From CAUZIZ01 sp965218775 (GTDB taxonomy: Bacteria; Acidobacteriota; UBA6911; RPQK01; JAJDTT01), in contig CBDCLS010000006.1 of the NCBI GenBank assembly GCA_965218775.1, positions 1,984,001 to 2,048,000 on the forward strand: 64,000 nucleotides of DNA, written 5' to 3'. The notes beneath the pieces were generated by a model. That model was not told the DNA's origin, ran no database searches, and saw nothing but the letters and a program-made list of their open reading frames with translations. Position 1 is the stretch's first letter; every line of letters begins with the position of its first letter. This document shows positions 26,284-34,375 of the stretch, in pieces. A program made the translations under genes and the position numbers.

Positions 26284-26640
26284 GCAGTGAGCAGTACCGA
26301 AACAGCGGCATCCAACAGAGCCACGAACGACTTGACTTGTCAGCAGTATGAGCCCAAGTTTCGAGGAGAGAGCTAGACGGATAATTCATAAATTTTCTAC
26401 TGCGGCGGCGCCATCATCCGCCCTGGCTGCGTTACGCTCGGTCGGCCTCCTCGACGTACTGCACGAGTACGACGGCCTCGGTCGCAAGCCTTGCCAGGAC
26501 GGCGCCGTCACCGCCTCGCTACGAAAACTTATGAATTATCCGTCTAGACAACAGCAAAATCGCCCCTATCCCCGACAAAAATTTCTTTCTGGAATGATCC
26601 GGCTCGCAGCCGGGAGCCCGTACTCAGAGTTCGTTCAAGA
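26284..26640 (+). repeat. Composite dispersed repeat, copy C, interrupted by a MITE
   Basis: Starts with GAGCAGT-type heptamers (26280-26295), then the GAACGACTTGACTTGTC block, the CAGTATGAGCCCAAGTTTCG block and GGAGAGAGCTAG. A 167-bp element is inserted at the CTAG, and the repeat resumes at 26544 with CTAGACAACAGCAAAATCGC, ending in the TTTCTTTCTGGAATGATCCG segment and a palindromic CTCGCAGCCGGGAG. Confidence 0.8.
26377..26543. mobile_element. MITE-like element inserted at a duplicated CTAG
   Basis: Terminal inverted repeats ACGGATAATTCATAAATTTTC and its inverse (one mismatch in about 21) bound a 167-bp element; CTAG flanks both sides (26373-26376, 26544-26547) as a 4-bp target duplication typical of IS5-family insertion. 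The interior is GC-rich and imperfectly palindromic and encodes nothing credible. Uninterrupted copies of the host repeat at about 660-680 and 38805-38825 give the empty site, so the boundaries are well supported. Confidence 0.85.
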
Positions 26641-26783
26641 ATATCGCAGAGTTGGCGCTCAGATGGTGTGAATCTGAGATGCCAGAATGTGAAGTTAATT
26701 TTGGACGAACCCTCAGTTGCGGAGGGAGGCACGGCAAAGATATGATTCCGGTTGAGATCAGGATTCGCAATCCCGAATTTCCA

Positions 26784-26999
26784 ATGTCCCAAAGAATTGA
26801 GATAATCCTTAACGGCGAAAAGAGAGAGGTCCCGACGAGATCGTCCCTGGAAGATCTGGTTTCAGAGCTGGGTCTGGAGCGGGACCGAATCGCCATCGAA
26901 CTGAATCTGCAGATCGTAACTAGACATCGGTGGGTGGAACACCTGCTCCAGAATGGAGACCAGGTCGAGTTGGTCCACTTTGTCGGTGGAGGAGAGTAA
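26784..26999 (+). CDS. thiS: Sulfur carrier protein ThiS
   Basis: 71 residues from ATG 26784; ATG 26742 in the same frame is a possible longer start, but 66-72 residues is normal for the family. A beta-grasp protein that carries sulfur as a C-terminal thiocarboxylate to ThiG for thiazole synthesis. The ILNGEKREVP start, the SLEDLVSELGL helix and the GDQVELVHFVGGG end are diagnostic. Odd: the gene encodes a Glu after the Gly-Gly-Gly, so the diglycine is not the exact terminus and would need trimming or tolerate one extra residue. Followed after 6 bases by thiG. Confidence 0.85.
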   Translation: MSQRIEIILNGEKREVPTRSSLEDLVSELGLERDRIAIELNLQIVTRHRWVEHLLQNGDQVELVHFVGGGE

Positions 27000-27005
27000 G
27001 GACTC

Positions 27006-27779
27006 ATGACGGATGCCCTAACCATAGCTGGCCGCGAGTTCCGTTCCCGCCTGATCGTCGGGACAGGCAAATACGAGACCTTCGAGCTCATGCGGAAGGC
27101 TCTGGATGCCAGTGGAGCGGACATGGTCACTGTTGCAGTTCGCCGCGTGAATCTTTCGGACAAGAGCAAGGAATCGCTCTTGGACTACATTGATCGAGAC
27201 CGGTTCATGCTGCTTCCGAACACGGCCGGCTGTTACACGGCTACCGACGCGATTCGCTATGCTCGTCTGGGTCGGGAGGCGGGTCTTTCTGAGTTTGTGA
27301 AACTGGAGGTCATCGGAGACGAGCGCACTTTGTTTCCGGACAACGAGGCCCTACTCGAAGCCACGCGGGTCCTGGTTCCAGAAGGCTTCGTCGTACTTCC
27401 CTACACCAACGACGATCCGATCATGTGCAAGAAGCTCGAGGACGCAGGGGCCGCTGCCGTGATGCCTCTGGGAGCACCCATCGGATCCGGGCTCGGCATC
27501 CAGAACGCGAACAATCTCCGCATCATCTTGGAATCGATGAGCGTGCCAGTGATTGTTGATGCCGGTGTGGGGACGGCTTCGGATGCGGCCCTGGCGATGG
27601 AACTCGGAATCGACGGTGTCCTTATGAATACCGGCATCGCGGGGGCGAAAGATCCCATTTCCATGGCCAGGAGCATGAACTTGGCAGTGGAAGCTGGTCG
27701 TCTGGCCTTTCAATCAGGTCGAATCCCCAAGAAACTCTACGCAACCGCTAGCAGTCCCCTCGAGGGAGTATTGGCCTAA
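27006..27779 (+). CDS. thiG: Thiazole synthase ThiG
   Basis: 257 residues. TIM-barrel enzyme condensing 1-deoxyxylulose 5-phosphate, dehydroglycine and ThiS-thiocarboxylate into the thiazole phosphate. The Schiff-base lysine is K99 in EFVKLEVIGD; the phosphate-binding ends GSGLGIQN and DAGVGTASDAA, and GVLMNTGIAGAKDP, are conserved. ATG 27006 follows thiS by 6 bases with a GGAG/AGGA ribosome binding site at the thiS end. No thiH/thiO or thiF in the window. Complete. Confidence 0.97.
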   Translation: MTDALTIAGREFRSRLIVGTGKYETFELMRKALDASGADMVTVAVRRVNLSDKSKESLLDYIDRDRFMLLPNTAGCYTATDAIRYARLGREAGLSEFVKLEVIGDERTLFPDNEALLEATRVLVPEGFVVLPYTNDDPIMCKKLEDAGAAAVMPLGAPIGSGLGIQNANNLRIILESMSVPVIVDAGVGTASDAALAMELGIDGVLMNTGIAGAKDPISMARSMNLAVEAGRLAFQSGRIPKKLYATASSPLEGVLA

Positions 27780-27818
27780 CCCGTCCTCAAACCTCCACTT
27801 CCAAGATACAAGATACTC

Positions 27819-27862
27819 TTGACCTAAATCCGCCGTTTTGTATAAAATTTCGTATAAAGTTA
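27819..27862 (+). promoter_or_regulatory. Promoter and candidate ARG box upstream of argR
   Basis: TTGACC (27819-27824), 16 bases, TATAAA (27841-27846). Overlapping and following the -10 is an AT-rich imperfect repeat, TTGTATAAAATTT and CGTATAAAGTT (27838-27862), similar in composition and spacing to ARG boxes; ArgR autoregulation of this argR-G-H-F run is therefore likely but inferred. Confidence 0.5.
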
Positions 27863-27872
27863 CGGACTGTCG

Positions 27873-28298
27873 ATGGATAAAAGGGAACGACAGCGGCAGA
27901 TTGTTCAGCTTCTGCAGAGTGAGCGGATTTCGAGTCAGGAAGAGCTTCGCGGCAAGCTGGACGGACTTGGAGTGAGGGTCACCCAGGCGACCCTTTCGAG
28001 GGATTTGAAAGAGTTGAATGTCGTCAAGACCGTGACAGAGCAGGGAAGGTATAAATATGCGGTCTTGGAAAACTGGGTTGGATTGCCCATTCGACTCTGT
28101 GAAGTGAGTGGCAACCTCCTGGTTGTCCACACCGACGCGGGGATGGCGCCGGCGGTGGCCTACAAGATCGATGAGATGGAGCTGGCAGGAGTCCTCGGAA
28201 CTGTAGCTGGGGAGGACACCCTCTTGGCAGTCGTGGCGGAGGGATACGACGCTCGGCGGGTGAGGAAACAACTATGGGACAAGGTTCAGACACTGTGA
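27873..28298 (+). CDS. argR: Arginine repressor ArgR
   Basis: 141 residues. Arginine-dependent hexameric regulator. The N-terminal winged helix has RRQ-like RERQRQIVQLLQ, SQEELRGKL and the recognition segment VTQATLSRDLKEL (about 36-48); the C-terminal arginine-binding domain has VHTDAGMAPAVAYKID and LGTVAGEDTLLAV, with the Gly-Glu-Asp loop that contacts arginine. Unusually for many bacteria it heads an arginine biosynthetic cluster; argG starts inside its 3' end (25-base overlap). Confidence 0.95.
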   Translation: MDKRERQRQIVQLLQSERISSQEELRGKLDGLGVRVTQATLSRDLKELNVVKTVTEQGRYKYAVLENWVGLPIRLCEVSGNLLVVHTDAGMAPAVAYKIDEMELAGVLGTVAGEDTLLAVVAEGYDARRVRKQLWDKVQTL

Positions 28299-29497
28299 AG
28301 AAGATTGTGCTGGCCTATTCAGGAGGACTGGATACTTCGGCCATGCTGCATTGGTTGAAGCAGAAATATGGGTGTCCGGTGCTCGCGTTCATCGCGGACG
28401 TGGGTCAGGGCGAAGACCTGGTAGCGATTGAAAAGAAGGCTCACCAGACGGGAGCGGACGAGGTCGTCATTTCGGATCTGCGACAGACCTTCGTCGAGGA
28501 GTTCGTCTTTCCGGCAGTTCAGGCCCACGCGGTCTACGAGGGGGAGTATCTGATGGGCACCTCTCTCGCCCGTCCTGTTATCGCCAGGGAGCAGGCTCGT
28601 ATTGCGAAGGAGTGGGGAGCCGACTGTGTGTCCCATGGTGCCACCGGGAAAGGAAACGACCAGGTACGCTTTGAACTGACGTTCCACGCCCTGGCACCGG
28701 AGCTCAAGATTCTGGCCCCCTGGCGAAGTTGGGAGTTTCGGGGGCGTCGAGATCTGATCCGATATTCCAGGAGTCACGGGATTCCGATCACATCTACCGA
28801 AGAGAAGCCCTATAGCATCGATCAGAATCTGATGCACACCTCTTACGAAGGGGGCGTCCTGGAGGATCCCTGGCAGTCTCCTCCGGAAGATATCTTTTTG
28901 CGCACCGTGTCCCCCTTGGAGGCTCCGGACGAGCCTGTCGATCTGGTGATCGCGTTTGACCAGGGCAGACCGGTGGAGCTGGATGGGCGCTCGCTGGATT
29001 CGGTCGAACTGCTTGAGGAGCTCAACCGTCAAGGGGGGGCTCATGGGGTAGGACGGGTCGATCTGGTAGAGAATCGGATGGTGGGCATGAAGTCTCGTGG
29101 GGTCTACGAAACACCCGGCGTCACGATTCTCCACAAGGCGCATCGAGCTCTGGAGTCATTGACTCAGGATCGGGAGGCGTATCATCTCAAGGATGAACTC
29201 ATGACCCGGCTGGCGTCACTCATGTACAACGGATTCTGGTTTTCGCCTGAAATGGAGATGTTACTGAAGTTGGTCCGCAGCTCTCAGGACCACGTTGCTG
29301 GGGAGGTAAAGGTACAGCTGTACAAGGGGAACTGCGAGATTCAGGGACGGCGCTCGCCCTACAGCCTCTACGACCCCTCGTATGCGACCTTCGAAGAAGA
29401 CGAAGTGTACAGTCAGGCGGACGCCGAGGGCTTTATTCGGCTCCAGGGACTGAGGCTGAAGATCGCGGCCCTGGTTGCGGGCCGCAAGTCGAACTGA
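28274..29497 (+). CDS. argG: Argininosuccinate synthase
   Basis: 407 residues from ATG 28274, preferred because GAGGA sits 8 bases upstream; GTG 28295, overlapping the argR stop, is an alternative. ATP-dependent condensation of citrulline and aspartate. The P-loop LAYSGGLDTSA is near the N-terminus; GHGATGKGNDQVRF-type segment (SHGATGKGNDQVRF here), EKPYSIDQNLMHTSYEGG and the C-terminal GNCEIQGRRSPYSLY follow. Complete and typical in length. Cotranscribed with argR and probably argH-argF. Confidence 0.96.
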   Translation: MGQGSDTVKKIVLAYSGGLDTSAMLHWLKQKYGCPVLAFIADVGQGEDLVAIEKKAHQTGADEVVISDLRQTFVEEFVFPAVQAHAVYEGEYLMGTSLARPVIAREQARIAKEWGADCVSHGATGKGNDQVRFELTFHALAPELKILAPWRSWEFRGRRDLIRYSRSHGIPITSTEEKPYSIDQNLMHTSYEGGVLEDPWQSPPEDIFLRTVSPLEAPDEPVDLVIAFDQGRPVELDGRSLDSVELLEELNRQGGAHGVGRVDLVENRMVGMKSRGVYETPGVTILHKAHRALESLTQDREAYHLKDELMTRLASLMYNGFWFSPEMEMLLKLVRSSQDHVAGEVKVQLYKGNCEIQGRRSPYSLYDPSYATFEEDEVYSQADAEGFIRLQGLRLKIAALVAGRKSN

Positions 29498-29539
29498 CAG
29501 CGGCGCGCTCGTAAAAAAGAACTAGAGCCAGTATTGGAT

Positions 29540-31045
29540 ATGTCTGAGCAGGATTCGACCCAATCACCTTGGGGAGGCCGATTCAAGCAGAAGCTTGATT
29601 CCGTGGCGCAGTCCTATACCCGATCCCTACACCTGGACCGGCGACTGGCCCACTATGATCTCCGCGGTAGTCGCGTGCACGCTTGCATGTTGGCGCAGCA
29701 GGGAATCATCAGCTGCGAGGACCGGGACCTGATCCTCCACGGCCTGGGGCAGATTGAAGAAGAGATTGATTCAGGCCGCTTCCCCTATCGGGATGAGTTG
29801 GAAGATATCCATATGAACATCGAGAGGCGCCTTCAGGAGCTGGTCGGCGAGCCGGGCGGGCGTCTCCACACGGGGCGCAGTCGCAACGATCAAGTGGCGT
29901 TGGACCTTAAACTGTTCTGCCTCGACACAGCGTCCTCTTGGCAAGCTTCGGTGCTGGAGTTTCATCGTTGTCTGCTGACGAGGTCGCGGCAGCTAAGAAG
30001 TGAGTTGTTCCCCGCCTGGACCCACCTTCAGTCGGCGCAACCGCTGTCCTGGGCTCACTACCTGCTTGCCTACTGTGAAATGTTCAAGCGGGATTTCCGG
30101 CGCCTCGGTTTTTACCGGGAGCTTCACTCTGACTCTCCCCTGGGAGCGGGGGCTCTGGCGGGAAGCACCTTGCCTCTGGATCCAGAGCGGACCGCCCGCG
30201 AACTGGGCTTCGGATCCAGCTTCGGCAACAGCTATGACGTGGTAGGGGATCGCGATTTCGTGGTGGAGCTACTGCAGATTGGCGCCCAGGTCATGTTGCA
30301 CTTCAGCCGCCTGGCCGAAGACTTCATCTATTTCTCCAGCACGCCGGTGGGCTGGATCGAGCTGCCGGACGCCTTGTGTACGGGAAGTAGCATGATGCCC
30401 CAGAAGAAGAACCCCGACATCCTGGAACTTGCGAGGGGCAAGACGGCATCTGTATTGGGCCACGTCACCGCCCTCTCGGTTCTGGTCAAGGGGCTGCCCA
30501 GTTCCTATCAGCGCGACCTGCAGCAGGACAAGGAGCACCTCTTCCCGGCTGTTGATATTGTGACCGAGACGCTGCAGATCCTGCCGGTGGTCGTGCGAGA
30601 TTTCCAGATTGACAGTGCCCGCACTGAGGCTGCCCTCGGTTCCGGTTTCTTGATGGCGACGGACCTGGCAGAATACCTCGTTTCCAAAGGAGTCGCCTTT
30701 CGGAGCGCCCACGAACAGGTGGGACGCATGGTGGCCTATTGTTCGGATCAGGGGCTGGCACTAGAACAGTTGTCTCTCGAGAAGATCCAGGAACTCGCTC
30801 CCAGCAGCGATCCGGACATCCGTGAGGTGCTTCAGCCTCGGGGGGTACTCCGGCGGCGGGTACACAAAGGCAGTACGGGACTGGAGTCGATTGATCGTCA
30901 GATCAGGGATTGGGAACAGTGGATCCAGCAGCACCAGGATTCGGCTGTCCTCGGCGACGAGATGGGTGTCGGGAGCGCCGCCCCGAGTGACGGAACGGAT
31001 CTGGAAAGTCGCGAACTGAAAGAGGGGAGGGCTGCCAAGTCATGA
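29540..31045 (+). CDS. argH: Argininosuccinate lyase
   Basis: 501 residues from ATG 29540; an in-frame TTG two codons earlier is less likely. Fumarase/aspartase superfamily enzyme making arginine and fumarate. Seen: WGGRF near the start, HTGRSRNDQVALD, and the family signature GSSMMPQKKNPD at about 282. The usual sequence ends near LTGG..VRR equivalents around residue 460; here an extra hydrophilic tail of about 35 residues (Ser/Glu/Gly-rich) follows. The stop overlaps the argF ATG (ATGA), indicating coupling. Confidence 0.95.
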   Translation: MSEQDSTQSPWGGRFKQKLDSVAQSYTRSLHLDRRLAHYDLRGSRVHACMLAQQGIISCEDRDLILHGLGQIEEEIDSGRFPYRDELEDIHMNIERRLQELVGEPGGRLHTGRSRNDQVALDLKLFCLDTASSWQASVLEFHRCLLTRSRQLRSELFPAWTHLQSAQPLSWAHYLLAYCEMFKRDFRRLGFYRELHSDSPLGAGALAGSTLPLDPERTARELGFGSSFGNSYDVVGDRDFVVELLQIGAQVMLHFSRLAEDFIYFSSTPVGWIELPDALCTGSSMMPQKKNPDILELARGKTASVLGHVTALSVLVKGLPSSYQRDLQQDKEHLFPAVDIVTETLQILPVVVRDFQIDSARTEAALGSGFLMATDLAEYLVSKGVAFRSAHEQVGRMVAYCSDQGLALEQLSLEKIQELAPSSDPDIREVLQPRGVLRRRVHKGSTGLESIDRQIRDWEQWIQQHQDSAVLGDEMGVGSAAPSDGTDLESRELKEGRAAKS

Positions 31046-32001
31046 GAGACTTCATCTCGTTGAAGGACTTCACTCCGGCGCAGTGGAAGCAAGTGCTCAG
31101 CTTGAGTCGAGAAGTCAAGGGTCGGGCCTCTAATTTTCGGCAGATGATTCCCGGTAAGAGCATTGTTCTTATCTTTGAAAAGCCTTCCTTGCGCACTCGC
31201 CTGACCTTCGAACTGGGCGTCAGACAGCTCGGGGGAGACGCGGTTTATCTCGACTACCAGGAGGCCCGCTTGGGTGGGCGAGAGTCTCTGGGTGACGTGG
31301 CCAGAAATCTGGAGCGTTGGTTTGACTGCATCGTCGCTCGCACCTTCTCTCACAAAGTCGTGGTCGAGCTCGCCGAGCACGCAAAGATTTCCGTGATTAA
31401 CGCTCTGAGTGATGAAGAGCACCCCTGTCAGGCCGTCGCCGACGTTTTTACGCTCAGTGAGAAGTGGGAGCACCTGGGAGACAAGATGTTGGCCTACATC
31501 GGAGATGGTAACAACGTCTGTGCCTCGTTGGTCCATGCGACGGCGTTGGCTGGCATGTCCTTTACGGCGATCACACCCGAGTCACACCGTCCCTATGCGT
31601 CCTCGGAAGAGGACTTCAAACGCCTGTCGACGAACCCGAAGGCTACCTATGCCTGTACCGACTCCGTGGAAGGGATTCGGGGCGCCGACGTGGTCTATAC
31701 CGACACCTGGGTGAGTATGGGCCAGGAGGGAGAAGCACAGGATCGTCTCGCTCTGCTCCAGCCCTACCAGGTGACGCAGGAGCTGATGTCGCAGGCCGGG
31801 AAGCGGGCCTTTTTCATGCATTGTCTTCCCGCCCACCGGAACCAGGAGGTCACCGACTCGGTCATGGACTCCCCTTCATCGCTGGTTTTCGAGCAGGCTG
31901 AGAACCGGCTCCACGTCCAGAAGGCCCTCCTGATGATGCTGCTGGCACCCAAAGAACTAGACCGTTATCTTCACCTCGAAAAGTGGGCGGCATGGAAGTA
32001 G
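31042..32001 (+). CDS. argF: Ornithine carbamoyltransferase
   Basis: 319 residues. Transfers carbamoyl from carbamoyl phosphate to ornithine. The carbamoyl-phosphate loop is EKPSLRTR (46-53), a variant of the commoner STRTR; HPCQAVAD near 128 and the ornithine/catalytic HCLPAHR near the C-terminus are present, and DTWVSMGQE supports ornithine rather than N-acetylornithine specificity. Starts at an ATGA overlap with argH. Ends the arginine cluster; argB, argC, argD and argJ are not in the window. Confidence 0.94.
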   Translation: MRDFISLKDFTPAQWKQVLSLSREVKGRASNFRQMIPGKSIVLIFEKPSLRTRLTFELGVRQLGGDAVYLDYQEARLGGRESLGDVARNLERWFDCIVARTFSHKVVVELAEHAKISVINALSDEEHPCQAVADVFTLSEKWEHLGDKMLAYIGDGNNVCASLVHATALAGMSFTAITPESHRPYASSEEDFKRLSTNPKATYACTDSVEGIRGADVVYTDTWVSMGQEGEAQDRLALLQPYQVTQELMSQAGKRAFFMHCLPAHRNQEVTDSVMDSPSSLVFEQAENRLHVQKALLMMLLAPKELDRYLHLEKWAAWK

Positions 32002-32007
32002 AAAGCT

Positions 32008-32072
32008 CCAAGTCCCAGGGAACTGGTGCTTGGAACTTGGGATTTTCAGGTGAAGGGGTCCTTGGGACTTGG
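32008..32072. terminator. Stem-loop between convergent argF and HEAT-repeat gene
   Basis: CCAAGTCCC (32008-32016) is perfectly complementary to GGGACTTGG (32064-32072); a third related copy, GGAACTTGGG, lies inside (32032-32041) and is followed by ATTTT, giving an alternative stem. The position between convergent genes fits a bidirectional terminator. Confidence 0.45.
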
Positions 32073-32084
32073 TTCTTACTGATA

Positions 32085-32627
32085 TCAGGGGTTCATTAGA
32101 GAGTCCACTGCCTCGGTGGCAGCTTCTCTGACCGATTCGGAAGTATCCTCCTCCACAACCCGTCTCAGGACCGGTAGGGCCGCCGGGTCCTCCAGACTCT
32201 CGAGTGCCAGGACCGCCTCCAGCCTGACCTCGGCCTCCGGATCTCCCAGGGCCTGAAAGCAGGCGGAAAGCACTTCGGGAGTCGGATCCAATAAGCCCAG
32301 CTCGCTCACCGCATAGGCGCGGTCCTCTGTCTCGGTACCATGCAGTGCCTCGAGGATCATCCCAGCTACCTCATCTTCCTCCGGAATCGGGCCCTCTCGC
32401 TTCTCGTGTCTTTTTGTGGGGAGTCGTCCCGGGCGGTCGTCCCGCGCGCTGCTCGGGGAAAGGGGATTCCGAGTCAACCGCCTCGGTGGGCTTCCCCCAG
32501 TCCGTGGAGCGGAGCCGATCGAAGCGGGAGCACGCTCGGGCGAGCTACTTTCAGAATCGTGTCGAGAGGTCCAGTAGAGGATGAGGAGAAACGCGGCAAT
32601 GGACAGCAGGATGGTCTTGATTGACAT
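32085..32627 (-). CDS. Membrane-anchored HEAT-repeat protein
   Basis: 180 residues from ATG 32627 (a further in-frame ATG at 32636 is possible). One N-terminal membrane span (TILLSIAAFLLILYW), then a Ser/Pro/Arg-rich linker (about 25-75), then about two and a half HEAT-like helical repeats (DPEAEVRLEAVLALESLEDPAALPVL and SESVREAATEAVDSL segments). A small periplasmic scaffold; partner unknown. A reasonable promoter lies about 80 bases upstream. Confidence 0.75.
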   Translation of the reverse strand: MSIKTILLSIAAFLLILYWTSRHDSESSSPERAPASIGSAPRTGGSPPRRLTRNPLSPSSARDDRPGRLPTKRHEKREGPIPEEDEVAGMILEALHGTETEDRAYAVSELGLLDPTPEVLSACFQALGDPEAEVRLEAVLALESLEDPAALPVLRRVVEEDTSESVREAATEAVDSLMNP

Positions 32628-32711
32628 GGCACCCATTTAATAGAGGACGCGGAGAAACCGTTCCTACGCCTAAGCGTCTTGGACATGATTTGTGGGCGTC
32701 AAGAGGCCTTC

Positions 32712-32740
32712 ACTATATAGCAGGTTCGCATCTGGCTCAA
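32712..32740 (-). promoter_or_regulatory. Promoter candidate for the HEAT-repeat gene
   Basis: Minus strand TTGAGC (32740-32735), 17 bases, TATAGT (32717-32712). Start point near 32705, leader about 75 bases. Confidence 0.45.
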
Positions 32741-32943
32741 GTGTTTGGCGCCCACCAGAATTGGGTCAGGCTGTCGATTTTTCTCCCTCGCAAAACGCTC
32801 CGGATCCCCTTAAGCCCAGGACATTCCCCAAAAATTGAGGGTGAATTCTCTCAAGTAGTTGAGAACAAGAGAGTAGGGCGATAAGGGAAGTGGGATGGGT
32901 TGAAATTGGGAGAAAATGGGGGAACTGTCGACCCCCAAAAGTG

Positions 32944-33011
32944 TGGGTCCCTAGCGCTTAGACTGGTTGGCGGAACTCCAAACCCAACAACCAATTAAGC
33001 GGAGGGACCCA
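32944..33011 (+). promoter_or_regulatory. Hairpin sequestering the transposase ribosome binding site
   Basis: TGGGTCCCTAGCGCTTA (32944-32960) is complementary to TAAGCGGAGGGACCCA (32996-33011) apart from a small internal mismatch. The right arm contains the GGAGGG Shine-Dalgarno and ends two bases before the ATG at 33013. Folding would block transposase translation, as reported in principle for other IS elements on read-through transcripts. Confidence 0.6.
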
Positions 33012-33012
33012 G

Positions 33013-34272
33013 ATGCATGATGCCAAAGTAGCGTGGAAGATTCGAGAGCAGCTGAGAGAATTTTCGGGGAAGGTCTCTGAAGGATTACCGAAGACCGCCG
33101 CTCGTTTGATCCGGGAGGTGCTCTACGGGATGCAGTGTCGGGCGTCGGTCCGGCTCAGCGAGATTGCGCGAGCACTGGAGGAGGAGATCGCTCTGAAGAA
33201 AGTCATCGAGCGGCTGAGCCGCCAACTCAACCGTCAGGGATTGAGAGGAGCGGTGGGAAAGAATCTGCTGGAGTTGGCGGCCTGGCGGGTGGAGAAGGAG
33301 ACGCTGTTGATTGTGGACCCCACGGATGTGAGTAAGCCATATGCCCGGAAGATGCAATACCTGGCGCGGGTCCGGGACGGCTCCCGAGGGGAGATCCGAG
33401 ATGGATACTGGTGCTGTGAGGTGGTCGGAGCGAGGCGGGGGAGTGCCGAGGTGCTGCCGTTGTACCAGGAGCTGTACTCGCAGAAAGCGCCGGACTTTGT
33501 GAGCGAAAACGACGAGATCCTCAAGGCGATTGGGCGAGTCTCCAAAGCCACCCAAGGGCGAGGGATCTGGGTGATGGACCGGGGAGGGGATCGGGAGGAG
33601 ATCCTCGAAGTCCTGCTGAAGCGGGGACACCCGTTCCTGGTGTGCCAGCGGGGGGATCGTCACCTGATCTCAGGGCGCAGCAAGAAGAGCGCCGAGGAGT
33701 GGGCGCGTGGTTGTCGGCGCCGCTACCGGGAAGTCGTGATCAAGGAGACGAGTGCGGGGGAGAAGGTCTACCGGTTGGAGTTTGGGGCCCGAGGGGTGCG
33801 TTTGCCCGGTTTCGACCAATCGCTGTACCTGGTGGTGGTGGATGGCTTTGGCCCCCGTCCCCTGATGCTTCTGACGAACCAGACGGTCAAACGCTCGCGC
33901 AAGAGCCAGTGGCGGGTGGTCGAGAGCTATCTGAGCCGCTGGCGTGTCGAGGAAACGATCCGATTTATCAAGCAGAGCTACGAGTTGGAAGACATCCGTT
34001 TGCTCAAGTATGAGCGCCTGCGCAATATGGCCGCCTTGGTCATGATCGCCGCCTTCTTCGCCTGTGTCTATCTGGGTAAAAGGGCCAAGCTGGCCCTTCT
34101 GGTCCAACACATCGAGCAGGCAGCCAAACGGATCTACGGCATCCCGGAGTTCCGCTTCTATGCCATAGCCGATGGCATCAAGCAGCTCCTATTCGGCCGC
34201 CACAGCGGGATTGGCGGGGCTCGACCCGATCCCAGCTCCCGTCAGCTGTCCCTGCTTCCTCTGGGCCTCTGA
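33013..34272 (+). CDS. IS4-family DDE transposase
   Basis: 419 residues. Catalytic Asp in LIVDPTDVS (D102) and WVMDRGGD (D189), and Glu in a perfect YREK signature: Y306-x2-R309-x3-E313-x6-K320 in YLSRWRVEETIRFIK. The N-terminal helical part resembles the DNA-binding region of IS4-type transposases. It follows the SD-sequestering hairpin. The C-terminal tail is short and basic. Full length and without frameshift, so probably active. Confidence 0.93.
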   Translation: MHDAKVAWKIREQLREFSGKVSEGLPKTAARLIREVLYGMQCRASVRLSEIARALEEEIALKKVIERLSRQLNRQGLRGAVGKNLLELAAWRVEKETLLIVDPTDVSKPYARKMQYLARVRDGSRGEIRDGYWCCEVVGARRGSAEVLPLYQELYSQKAPDFVSENDEILKAIGRVSKATQGRGIWVMDRGGDREEILEVLLKRGHPFLVCQRGDRHLISGRSKKSAEEWARGCRRRYREVVIKETSAGEKVYRLEFGARGVRLPGFDQSLYLVVVDGFGPRPLMLLTNQTVKRSRKSQWRVVESYLSRWRVEETIRFIKQSYELEDIRLLKYERLRNMAALVMIAAFFACVYLGKRAKLALLVQHIEQAAKRIYGIPEFRFYAIADGIKQLLFGRHSGIGGARPDPSSRQLSLLPLGL

Positions 34273-34375
34273 AAAATGGGGAATGTCCAGCTTAAGCCAG
34301 ATTGACACCGAATCCGTCGCTATGTTAGCGTTTGTCCCCGAAATAATTGGGTTAAAACTGACTTGAGGAGGGTGA

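Larger units (their letters stand above)
32817..34290 (+). mobile_element. Complete IS4-type insertion sequence
   Basis: 1474 bp bounded by inverted ends CAGGACATTCCCCA (32817-32830) and TGGGGAATGTCCAG (34277-34290), 13 of 14 matching. CTTAAGCC occurs directly outside both ends (32809-32816 and 34291-34298) as an 8-bp target duplication. One intact DDE transposase gene fills it. Perfect duplication and intact gene suggest recent insertion, between the HEAT-repeat gene and metK. Confidence 0.88.

Noticed and set aside
26600..26783. TPP riboswitch ahead of thiS
   Set aside because: A CTGAGA occurs near 26671 but the rest of the THI-box (ACCTGAT, GCGNAGGGA) is missing.
32690..32765. tRNA-like GGTTCGCAT and CCACCAG near 32720-32755
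   Set aside because: No acceptor or anticodon stems can be formed; chance similarity.
34291..34375. SAM riboswitch ahead of metK
   Set aside because: No recognisable SAM-I/II core in the leader; the region is short after the IS insertion.
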